NCBI GenBank assembly: GCA_036389485.1
Contig: DASVPR010000049.1
Coordinates: forward strand, 81,485-145,484
DNA: 64,000 bases
Direction: 5' to 3'
DNA from: CADCVT01 sp036389485
GTDB taxonomy: Bacteria; Actinomycetota; Thermoleophilia; Solirubrobacterales; Solirubrobacteraceae
Shown here: positions 23,685 to 30,011 of the stretch, piece by piece
Position numbering within the stretch: the stretch's first letter is position 1
Layout of the letters: every line of letters begins with the position of its first letter
Made by a program: the position numbers and the translations under genes
Notes under the pieces: model-generated
Databases searched by the model: none
What the model saw: the letters and a program-made list of their open reading frames with translations, nothing else
Told to the model about the DNA's origin: nothing

Positions 23685-26053
23685 GTGGCGGCGACGGCCG
23701 GCGTCCGGCGGCGCAGCGCCAGGGCCACCGCGCCCGCGGCCGCCGTGCACTGCAGCGCGAAGACGACCGCGGCGAACGACACGAGGCCGTAGTCGCCGGC
23801 GGTCAGCAGGAAGGGCTCGGCGAGGGCGACCACGCCGAGGACCCAGAGGAAGCCCGTCTGCCGCAGCGCGAGCATGTACTGGACCGCGAGGTACGCGACG
23901 GCGAGCAGCGTCATCGCGGCGCCGAGCACGATCAGCGCGTCCGCCGCCGTCGTGTACTCCTCGCCGAACGCGAGGCGCAGCAGCAGCGACGGCACGGCGG
24001 CGAAGATCAGCAGCGCCGGGACGCAGACGCACGCGAGCAGCGCGAGCGTGCGCATGAAGACCGGGCGCGGGTCGAGGCCGGCGGCGGCGCGGCGGGTCGC
24101 CTCGGGCAGGAGGTAGAGCCCGATCCCGATCGCGGTCCACACGACGAGCTTCGCCGCGACCACCGCCGCCGCGTACGCGCCCGCAGGGTCGTCGGCCATC
24201 TGGTGCTTGGCGACGATCACGTCCACGTTCTGCAGGGCGGCCAGGAAGATCAGCCCGACGATCGGCGCCCAGCCGCCGGAGACGACGCTGCGCAGCGTGC
24301 GCACCGACGTCCCCGCGGGCGCCGCACCGGTGCGCCGGTCGACGAGCACTGCCAGGACCGCCGCGGCGGCCATCATCGACAACGGCGTCCCCAGGAACGA
24401 CCCGGTGACCCCCAGCCCGCCGAGCACCAGCACCAGGCCGAAGAGCAGCCGCCCGAAGGCCTCGAAGATCACGCTCCCGCCGACGAACGCGTAGGCGTGC
24501 AGGCCCTGCAGCGCCCCGCGCTGGACGCTCAGCAGCAGCCACAGCACGCCGGTGGGGAGGATCGCCGCCGCCGCCCACGCGTGCTCCGGCACGGCGACCA
24601 CCTCGCTGATCGGGTCGCGCAGGATCAGCGACGCGGCCGCGATCGCGACGAACGCGGCCAGCAGCTGCCGCGACCACTTCCGGACCGTCGCGCCGACCTC
24701 GGTGCGATCGCCGAGCCGGCCCAGCGCGGTCTCGCGCGCGACGGCCACCTGCAGCGCCGAGCCGGCGACGGCGAGGATCGTGAACGTCGACAGCAGCGCG
24801 CCCAGCGCGCCGTAGTCGCCGACGCCGAGCAGGCGCGTGAAGACGACGGTGAAGACGATGGCGATCGCGTTGGCGCCGAGCGTGGCGAGGGCCATCCCGG
24901 CCGCCTTCGCGGTCTCTGACCGCCGCAGGCCGGCGGCGAGCGTCGGCGCGGGCTCGTCGGCGGCGCGCTCCAGCAGGGCGAGGTTCTCCTCGGCGGTCCG
25001 GTCCCACGTGAAGCCGCGGGCGCGCGCCTCGGCGGCGTCGCCGAACCGCTCGCGCCGCTCGGGGTCCCGTACGAGGTCGCGGACCTTCGCCGCCAGCTCC
25101 TGCGGCGTGTCGGCCAGGACCCCGGTCTGCTCGTCGACGATCGACTCCGCCAGCCCGCCGACCTTCAGCGCCGCGCTCGGCGTCCCGCAGGCGGCGGCCT
25201 CCATCACCGTCAGGCACCAGCCCTCGGCGGACGACGCCGTCAGCGACACCCACGCGCGCCCGTAGAGCTCGGCCTTGTCGTCCTCGTCGACGAAGCCGTG
25301 GAGCGTGACGCGGTCGTGCAGGCCGCGCTCCTCGATCTCCTGTTGCAGCACTTCGCGGTGGTCGCCGTCGCCGGCGATCTCGAGGTGCGCCTCGGGCACC
25401 GCCTCGAGCACGTCGAGCAGCACCTCCAGGCGCTTGTACTGCTTGAGCCGGCCGAGGTAGAGGAGCGTCGGCTTCTCCGCCTTCGCGGTGCGGTGGAACT
25501 GCTCGTGCTCGACGCCCATGTAGACGACGTGGATGCGGTCCGGCTCGACGCCCAGCTCGACGAGGTCGTCGCGGGCGGCCTTCGAGATCGTGAGGACGGG
25601 CGTGCCGCGGTACAGGAACTTCAGCGGGAAGTGCTCGAGCATCCAGGCGGCGATGCGGCCGCGCGTCCCCAGCTCGTGGACGTAGTGCTCCTGGTGGACG
25701 TGGTGCACCAGCGCGACCCGCGGCTTGCGCAGCCACCACCACAGCGGCGTGAAGAACGCGATGCCGTTGACGACCTCCAGCACGACGTCGGCGTCCTTCG
25801 CGAGGCCGCGGAGGGTGGCGTATGCGGCGCGCGGGAAGACGGTGAGGCGCGTCCCCATCCGGTGGACGACCAGGTTCGCCGCGAGCTCCTCGTGCTTCGC
25901 CGCGCCCTCGTAGTCGCCGGCGATGACGGTCACCCGGTGGCCCCAGGCGACCCAGCGGGCGATCTGCCCGTACAGGTTCGTGCCCGTGCCTCCGCCCTGG
26001 GGGTGCGTCCAGTCGCGGTCCGTCAGGACCAGGATGTGCCGGGAGCGCGGCAT
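23681..26053 (-). CDS. fusion of GT4 glycosyltransferase and MOP-type flippase
   Basis: 790 residues. Residues 1 to about 370 are a complete GT-B glycosyltransferase (HILVLTDRDWTHPQGGGTGTNL at the start; LLYLGRLKQYKRLEVLL and SSAEGWCLTVMEAAACGTPSAAL in the donor domain). After a linker near 380-400, residues 400-790 contain 12 or so helices of a Wzx/MATE-like lipid-linked sugar flippase (ALATLGANAIAIVFTVVFTRLLGVGDYGALG). The frame is continuous with no stop or shift. ATG at 26053 follows TACGCT by 8 bases; the longer frame from 26089 lacks such support. Both activities in one chain suggest sugar addition coupled to translocation (inference). Confidence 0.85.
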   Translation of the reverse strand: MPRSRHILVLTDRDWTHPQGGGTGTNLYGQIARWVAWGHRVTVIAGDYEGAAKHEELAANLVVHRMGTRLTVFPRAAYATLRGLAKDADVVLEVVNGIAFFTPLWWWLRKPRVALVHHVHQEHYVHELGTRGRIAAWMLEHFPLKFLYRGTPVLTISKAARDDLVELGVEPDRIHVVYMGVEHEQFHRTAKAEKPTLLYLGRLKQYKRLEVLLDVLEAVPEAHLEIAGDGDHREVLQQEIEERGLHDRVTLHGFVDEDDKAELYGRAWVSLTASSAEGWCLTVMEAAACGTPSAALKVGGLAESIVDEQTGVLADTPQELAAKVRDLVRDPERRERFGDAAEARARGFTWDRTAEENLALLERAADEPAPTLAAGLRRSETAKAAGMALATLGANAIAIVFTVVFTRLLGVGDYGALGALLSTFTILAVAGSALQVAVARETALGRLGDRTEVGATVRKWSRQLLAAFVAIAAASLILRDPISEVVAVPEHAWAAAAILPTGVLWLLLSVQRGALQGLHAYAFVGGSVIFEAFGRLLFGLVLVLGGLGVTGSFLGTPLSMMAAAAVLAVLVDRRTGAAPAGTSVRTLRSVVSGGWAPIVGLIFLAALQNVDVIVAKHQMADDPAGAYAAAVVAAKLVVWTAIGIGLYLLPEATRRAAAGLDPRPVFMRTLALLACVCVPALLIFAAVPSLLLRLAFGEEYTTAADALIVLGAAMTLLAVAYLAVQYMLALRQTGFLWVLGVVALAEPFLLTAGDYGLVSFAAVVFALQCTAAAGAVALALRRRTPAVAAT

Positions 26054-26061
26054 CTTCGGCG

Positions 26062-26067
26062 AGCGTA
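26062..26067 (-). promoter_or_regulatory. leaderless -10 TACGCT
   Basis: On the minus strand TACGCT is followed by 8 bases and the ATG at 26053. Confidence 0.5.
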
Positions 26068-26102
26068 TCGCTGCCGCCGCGCGTTCCATCCCTTCGCATG
26101 AC

Positions 26103-26108
26103 TACATT
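26103..26108 (+). promoter_or_regulatory. leaderless -10 TACATT
   Basis: TACATT is followed by 7 bases and the ATG at 26116. It lies inside the longer open frame from 26098, so it argues for the later start. Confidence 0.5.
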
Positions 26109-26115
26109 TCCCGGG

Positions 26116-26532
26116 ATGCGTCGCCGCCGCGCCATCGTCGTCCTGCTCGCGCTCGTGCTCGCGGTGCCCTCGCTCGCGTTCGCGCAGGGCGCCGGCGACG
26201 AGCAGTACCAGGACCCGTTCGGCGACGAGCAGGCGCAGAACGACCGCGGGGACGGCGGCGGCGGGAACACCAACGGCCGCGCGGCCCAGGACGACGGCGG
26301 CGGCCTCACCGACGAGCCGCCTGTGGGCGGAGGAGACGACGGCGGCGACACGACCCCGCCGCCGAACGACTCCGGCGACGACGCGCCGGACGAGGAGGAC
26401 TCCGCCGACGACCAGGCGAAGGCCCTCCCGAACACCGGCTCCGACCCACGGATCCTCGCCTACGTCGGCCTCGTCTTCGTCCTCGCGGGCGTCGGCCTCC
26501 GCCTCCGAACGCTCGACCCCGACTCCTTCTAG
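26116..26532 (+). CDS. LPxTG-type cell-wall-anchored surface protein
   Basis: 138 residues. Signal peptide at 1-24 (RAIVVLLALVLAVPSLAFAQG), then about 75 residues of low-complexity Gly/Asp/Asn/Pro. LPNTG is followed by a hydrophobic helix (ILAYVGLVFVLAGVGLRL) and a short charged tail. That order is the classic sortase sorting signal, so the protein should be linked to peptidoglycan or held at the membrane. The middle has no enzyme domain and may be a spacer or stalk. Start chosen at 26116 because of TACATT plus 7 bases and a normal signal peptide. No sortase gene is in the window. Confidence 0.75.
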   Translation: MRRRRAIVVLLALVLAVPSLAFAQGAGDEQYQDPFGDEQAQNDRGDGGGGNTNGRAAQDDGGGLTDEPPVGGGDDGGDTTPPPNDSGDDAPDEEDSADDQAKALPNTGSDPRILAYVGLVFVLAGVGLRLRTLDPDSF

Positions 26533-26547
26533 GCGCGCGCGGCGCCG

Positions 26548-26595
26548 GGGTGTGTCACGTAATGGGGCCTATAGCGCCCACAACGTGACACACCC
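26548..26595. repeat. 48-bp interrupted palindrome with perfect 13-bp arms
   Basis: The arms GGGTGTGTCACGT (26548-26560) and ACGTGACACACCC (26583-26595) are perfect reverse complements. The 22-base centre is itself partly symmetric around TATA. There is no T-tract. It could be a bidirectional terminator-like hairpin, a REP-like intergenic repeat or a protein site. Confidence 0.7.
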
Positions 26596-26649
26596 GAAAT
26601 CCGGTGCGGGTTCAGCGTTCGCGGCGGTACCCTCGCGGTCCCTGAGCGA

Positions 26650-27162
26650 GTGACCACTCCGCCCCCTGATCTCCTCATCCGCCGACTGACCTACGCGGAT
26701 CTGCCGCAGGTCATCGCTATCGAGCGCCGTGCGTTCCCGGCGCCGTGGTCGCTGGCCATGTTCGTGCTGGAGCTGTCGAAGCCGGGTGGCATCTGCCTGG
26801 CCGCATCGGCCTGCGGGCGGCTGGCGGCGTATCTCGTGTGCTCGCGCTACGACACCGTCTGGCACCTCATGAACGTCGCGGTCGATCCCGAGCTGCGCGG
26901 CAACCGGATCGGGACGGCGCTGCTGGAGCGGCTGCTCGAGGAGGTCGGGGATCCCGCGGCGCGCTACACGCTGGAGGTGCGGACCTCGAACACGGGCGCG
27001 ATCCGGCTCTACGAGCGGTTCGGCTTCCGCGCCGCGGGCCTGCGCCGCCGCTACTACCAGGACAACGGCGAGGACGCCGTGATCATGTGGCGCACGCCCG
27101 CGACGCTCGAGGGGCGCCTCGACGACATCCCGGCCGCGGGCCCGGTCCCGACGTCGCCGTAG
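26650..27162 (+). CDS. rimI: ribosomal-protein-alanine N-acetyltransferase-like GNAT protein
   Basis: 170 residues of GNAT fold. LLIRRLTYADLPQVIAIERRAFPAPWS is the typical RimI N-terminus. VAVDPELRGNRIGTALLERLLEE holds the acetyl-CoA loop (R/GNRIGTA), and EVRTSNTGAIRLYERFGF and YYQDNGEDAVIM complete the family pattern. RimI acetylates the N-terminus of a ribosomal protein in E. coli and other N-termini elsewhere. GTG at 26650 is 16 bases after TACCCT. The tsaB/tsaD genes often adjacent to rimI are absent here. It is followed 7 bases later by a glutaredoxin-like gene. Confidence 0.82.
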   Translation: MTTPPPDLLIRRLTYADLPQVIAIERRAFPAPWSLAMFVLELSKPGGICLAASACGRLAAYLVCSRYDTVWHLMNVAVDPELRGNRIGTALLERLLEEVGDPAARYTLEVRTSNTGAIRLYERFGFRAAGLRRRYYQDNGEDAVIMWRTPATLEGRLDDIPAAGPVPTSP

Positions 27163-27169
27163 CGCCGCC

Positions 27170-27406
27170 GTGGCGCGGATCACCCTGTACGGCCGCCCGG
27201 ACTGCCACCTGTGCGACGAAGCGCGCGCAGTGCTGCAGAGCATCGGCGAGTCCTTCGAGGAGGTCGACATCGAGAGCGACGACGCGCTGTTCAAGCGGTA
27301 CCTGGAGCGGATCCCTGTGGTGACCCTGGACGGTCGGGAGGTCGCAGAGCTCTACGTCGAAGAACGGCACTTGCGAAACCTCCTTTGTAACGCAGATAAC
27401 GTTTAG
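27170..27406 (+). CDS. glutaredoxin-like protein (NrdH/thioredoxin fold)
   Basis: 78 residues. ITLYGRPDCHLCDEARAVL contains the redox pair C12-x-x-C15. RIPVVTLDGREVAELYV contains the cis-Pro of the thioredoxin fold. The family reduces disulfides or mixed disulfides in the cytoplasm. GTG at 27170 is used because the frame opens there and 7 bases separate it from rimI. Its position just upstream of Rex suggests a shared redox theme, but a remnant and a hairpin lie between them. Confidence 0.82.
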   Translation: MARITLYGRPDCHLCDEARAVLQSIGESFEEVDIESDDALFKRYLERIPVVTLDGREVAELYVEERHLRNLLCNADNV

Positions 27407-27423
27407 CAACCGCAGGCCGAGCG

Positions 27424-27560
27424 GTTCACCACACGTCCGTCGGCGCGGCGGACCAATGGACGTCGTTCGCCTCGGCCAACAGCCGGCCGCGGACGAGCGA
27501 CAACACGGGCTACGTCGGGTTCTTCCGGTTCGACAGCGTCGACTGGGCGAACCCGCTGCG
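27424..27560 (+). pseudogene. orphan coding-like remnant with no start codon
   Basis: In the frame beginning GTT at 27424 the sequence reads as ordinary protein (including QWTSFASANSRPRTSDN and GYVGFFRFDSVDWANPLRG). Third codon positions are almost all G or C, as in the genes around it. There is no usable start codon, an in-frame stop lies upstream near 27400, and the frame degrades into a GC hairpin at 27577. It looks like a leftover internal piece of a once-larger, perhaps secreted, protein. I do not recognise the parent family. Confidence 0.4.
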
Positions 27561-27576
27561 CGGCCGTCCCGGGAGG

Positions 27577-27606
27577 CGGCGGCCCGCCCGTCCAGGCGGG
27601 CCGCCG
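27577..27606. terminator. GC-only hairpin, perfect 12-bp stem, no U-tract
   Basis: CGGCGGCCCGCC, loop CGTCCA, GGCGGGCCGCCG. It lies just before the Rex promoter (TACAGT at 27615). Stems without a T-run are common terminators in actinobacteria; it would insulate rex from the glutaredoxin operon. Confidence 0.55.
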
Positions 27607-27614
27607 CACCCGGC

Positions 27615-27620
27615 TACAGT
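27615..27620 (+). promoter_or_regulatory. -10 TACAGT of rex
   Basis: TACAGT ends 11 bases before the ATG at 27632. A short leader of a few bases is likely. No clear Rex operator is visible here. Confidence 0.4.
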
Positions 27621-27631
27621 GAATCGAAGCC

Positions 27632-28297
27632 ATGACGAGCCTCGGTTCACCTGTCGACGGCAACGGCCAGGTCGCGACCGTCGAGCGCCTCTCGCTCGGC
27701 GTCGCGGCGCGTCTGTCGCGCTACCTCCAGGTCCTCACGCAGGCCAAGAAGATGGGCAAGGAGACGATCTCCTCCCAGGAGCTGTCGGAGTACACGCACG
27801 TGAACTCCACGCAGATCCGCCGCGACCTCTCCGGCTTCGGGAAGTTCGGCAAGCGCGGGGTCGGCTACAACGTCGACTCGCTGGTCAGCCAGATCCGGAA
27901 GATCCTCCGCACGGCGGGTCAGCACAACATCGCGCTGATCGGCGCGGGCAACCTCGGCCGGGCCATCGCGTCGTCGGACATCTTCGCCGACCACGGCTTC
28001 CAGATCGTCTCGGTCTTCGACAACGCCCCGAAGAAGGTGGGCAAGAAGGTCGGCGGAATCGTCGTCCGCCCGCTCGGCGAGCTGAAGGACGCGGTCGAGG
28101 AGGACGAGATCGTCGTCGCGGTCCTCGCCGTACCCGGCAGCGCCGCCCAGGAGCTCGCCGACCAGCTGGTCGACGCCGGCGTGAAGATCATCTTCAACTA
28201 CTCCGAGGCGCTGCTCCAGGTGCCGCCGGAGGTCACGGTCCACACGTCGAGCCCCGCCGTGGACCTCCTCTACGCCCTGTACTTCTACCTCACGTAG
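27632..28297 (+). CDS. rex: redox-sensing transcriptional repressor Rex
   Basis: 221 residues. The N-terminal winged helix (LSRYLQVLTQAKKMGKETISSQELSEY, then NSTQIRRDLSGFGKFGKRGVGYNV) matches Rex closely. The Rossmann domain has IALIGAGNLGRAI at 102-112 and a beta-2 Asp in VFDNAPKKVG. VLAVPGSAAQELAD and the C-terminal swapped helix region complete it. Rex binds DNA when NAD+ predominates and releases at high NADH, controlling fermentation and respiration genes. It stands alone with its own promoter, and the next gene has a separate leaderless promoter over its stop codon. Confidence 0.95.
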   Translation: MTSLGSPVDGNGQVATVERLSLGVAARLSRYLQVLTQAKKMGKETISSQELSEYTHVNSTQIRRDLSGFGKFGKRGVGYNVDSLVSQIRKILRTAGQHNIALIGAGNLGRAIASSDIFADHGFQIVSVFDNAPKKVGKKVGGIVVRPLGELKDAVEEDEIVVAVLAVPGSAAQELADQLVDAGVKIIFNYSEALLQVPPEVTVHTSSPAVDLLYALYFYLT

Positions 28298-28300
28298 CCT
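28295..28300 (+). promoter_or_regulatory. leaderless -10 TAGCCT over the rex stop codon
   Basis: TAGCCT is followed by 7 bases and ATG 28308. Its TAG is also the stop codon of rex. Confidence 0.5.
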
Positions 28301-28307
28301 CCGCGCC

Positions 28308-29456
28308 ATGGCCATCGACCTCGCCGCCGCTCGCGAGGTGTTCGCTGCCTCGAAGGACGGCACCGTCGGTCTGGAGGAGGAGTTCGCGATCCTCGATCCC
28401 GAGACGCTCGACATGGTCCCGCGCTTCGAGGAGCTGCGCGACCTCGCGCCGTCGACGCTCGGCCAGCAGATCACGGGCGAGCTGATCAAGTCGGAGATCG
28501 AGATCGTCTCCGGCCGCGGCGAGGACTTCCGCGACGCGCTCGCCAGGCAGCGCGGCACGCGCCGGCTGCTGTTCGACCACGCGGCGGAGAGCCGGGTGGC
28601 GCTCGGGGCGACCGGCACCCACCCGTTCGCCGACTACCGCGAGCAGGAGTTCATCGACACCGAGCACTACCGGCGCGTCGCGGAGGGGCTGCAGTGGGTG
28701 GCCAAGCGCAACAACACGTTCTCGCTGCACGTGCACGTGGGGATCAACGGCGCTGACCGCGTGGTCCGCACCTGCGACCGCCTGCGCACCGTACTGCCCG
28801 GCCTGCTGGCGATCAGCGCCTCGTCGCCGTACCTCGACGGGATGGACAGCGGGCTGCACTCCGCCCGCACGCAGATGTTCACGCGAACGTTCCCGCGCTG
28901 CGGGATCCCCGACGCGTTCGGCGGCTGGGACGGCTACGCGGAGTACATCGACTTCCTCGTCCGCAGCCGCTCGATCGTCGAGTACACGCAGGTCTGGTGG
29001 TCGGTGCGACCGCACTTCAGCTTCGGCACCGTCGAGGTCCGGATCTGCGACGCGCAGCCGACCGCGACCGAGAGCGAGGCGCTCGCGGCGCTGATCGCCG
29101 CGGCCATCCTGCAGTCCGCGCGCGACGTCGACGACGACCGGCGGGAATGGGAGACGATCCCGAACCGCCTGATCGAGGAGAACATGTGGCGGGCGATCCG
29201 GTACGGGATGGATGGCCTGTACGTCAGCCCCGCGACGGGCGAGCAGCGCGAGGCGCGCGCCGTCCTGGAGGACATGCTCGAGTGGACTGCCCCCGCGCGC
29301 GCCGAGCACGGCATCCCCGAGCCCGCGTTCCCCGACCGCAACTCGGCCCAGCGCCAGCGGGCCCTGATCGCGGAGGGCCTCTCGCCCCTGGACGTCTACG
29401 CTGCGACCGTTCGCGAGACGCGCGAGACCTACGCGCAGGAGGTCCCCACCGCATGA
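28308..29456 (+). CDS. carboxylate-amine ligase of the GCS2 family (YbdK/EgtA-like)
   Basis: 382 residues. VGLEEEFAILDPETLDMVPR is the N-terminal GCS2 signature, with the metal-binding Glu triplet. TGTHPFADYREQEF, NNTFSLHVHVGINGADR and FGTVEVRICDAQPTATESEAL are further conserved blocks of this ATP-dependent ligase fold. YbdK makes gamma-glutamylcysteine weakly, and actinobacterial relatives form other amide bonds. The substrate here cannot be fixed. Start ATG at 28308 is supported by TAGCCT plus 7. The stop overlaps the next ATG (ATGA). Confidence 0.88.
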   Translation: MAIDLAAAREVFAASKDGTVGLEEEFAILDPETLDMVPRFEELRDLAPSTLGQQITGELIKSEIEIVSGRGEDFRDALARQRGTRRLLFDHAAESRVALGATGTHPFADYREQEFIDTEHYRRVAEGLQWVAKRNNTFSLHVHVGINGADRVVRTCDRLRTVLPGLLAISASSPYLDGMDSGLHSARTQMFTRTFPRCGIPDAFGGWDGYAEYIDFLVRSRSIVEYTQVWWSVRPHFSFGTVEVRICDAQPTATESEALAALIAAAILQSARDVDDDRREWETIPNRLIEENMWRAIRYGMDGLYVSPATGEQREARAVLEDMLEWTAPARAEHGIPEPAFPDRNSAQRQRALIAEGLSPLDVYAATVRETRETYAQEVPTA

Positions 29457-29872
29457 GCACGCCGCCTTCCGGCCAGCCCGGCCAGCCCTCCGAGGAGGAG
29501 CTGCGCGCCGCCTACGAGGCGGAGATCAAGAAGCTGCGGGTCGAGGACGTGGTCGTCCAGACCGTCGTGTCGCTGGTGAACCTCGGCGGCCGCAAGGCGG
29601 GCCTCGCGCCGGGCACCGAGGACGAGCGCGACCTCGAGCAGCTGCGGATGGCGATCGACGGCGCGCGGGCGCTGCTGCCGCTGGTGGAGGAGGAGCTGGG
29701 GCCGGACGCCGGGCAGGTCCGCAACGCGCTCAGCCAGCTCCAGATGGCCTACGCCCAGGCGGCCCAGCAGGGCGCGGGCGCCGGCGAGGCGCCCGCGGAG
29801 GGCGAGCCGCCACAGCAGGAAGGACCCGGTCCGGCGCAGTCGAGCGGGAAGCTCTGGGTTCCGGGGCAGTAG
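29453..29872 (+). CDS. small acidic helical protein (DUF1844-like)
   Basis: 139 residues and no membrane segment. The central 80 residues are helical: VEDVVVQTVVSLVNLGGRKAGL, then DLEQLRMAIDGARALLPLVEEELGPDAGQVRNALSQLQMAYAQ. The LGGRKAGL... IDGARALLPLVEEE pattern resembles DUF1844 proteins, though I am not sure of the match. The tail is Pro/Gly/Glu-rich. ATG at 29453 overlaps the ligase stop, so it is translationally coupled. Function unknown. Confidence 0.6.
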   Translation: MSTPPSGQPGQPSEEELRAAYEAEIKKLRVEDVVVQTVVSLVNLGGRKAGLAPGTEDERDLEQLRMAIDGARALLPLVEEELGPDAGQVRNALSQLQMAYAQAAQQGAGAGEAPAEGEPPQQEGPGPAQSSGKLWVPGQ

Positions 29873-29903
29873 GGATGTAACCGCCCTCCGCCGCCGGGTT
29901 TCG

Positions 29904-29909
29904 TATCCT
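29904..29909 (+). promoter_or_regulatory. possible -10 TATCCT of hppA with about 100-base leader
   Basis: TATCCT lies about 100 bases upstream of the TTG start of hppA. If used, the leader would contain the hairpin at 29923-29950 and the GGAGG ribosome-binding site at 29998-30002. Confidence 0.35.
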
Positions 29910-29922
29910 CACGCACTGCTTT

Positions 29923-29950
29923 CGCGGCCCCAGGACCCTGGCCGCGTTTT
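29923..29950 (+). terminator. hairpin plus TTTT between the DUF1844-like gene and hppA
   Basis: CGCGGCC (23-29 of this segment's decade) pairs with GGCCGCG ending at 29946, with a CC bulge and a small loop, and TTTT follows directly. It is either the terminator of the upstream operon or, if TATCCT at 29904 is active, an attenuator in the hppA leader. Confidence 0.5.
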
Positions 29951-30011
29951 CTCATGCCTGCGCCTTCCCGGGGCAGCGGGCGTCACTGACTGACTTCGGA
30001 GGCTTGTTCCC

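Noticed and set aside
27385..27420. AT-richer seam TTTGTAACGCAGATAACG after the glutaredoxin-like gene, considered as an attachment site or Rex operator.
   Set aside because: It does not match the TTGTGA-type Rex half-sites, and no duplicate copy was seen nearby.
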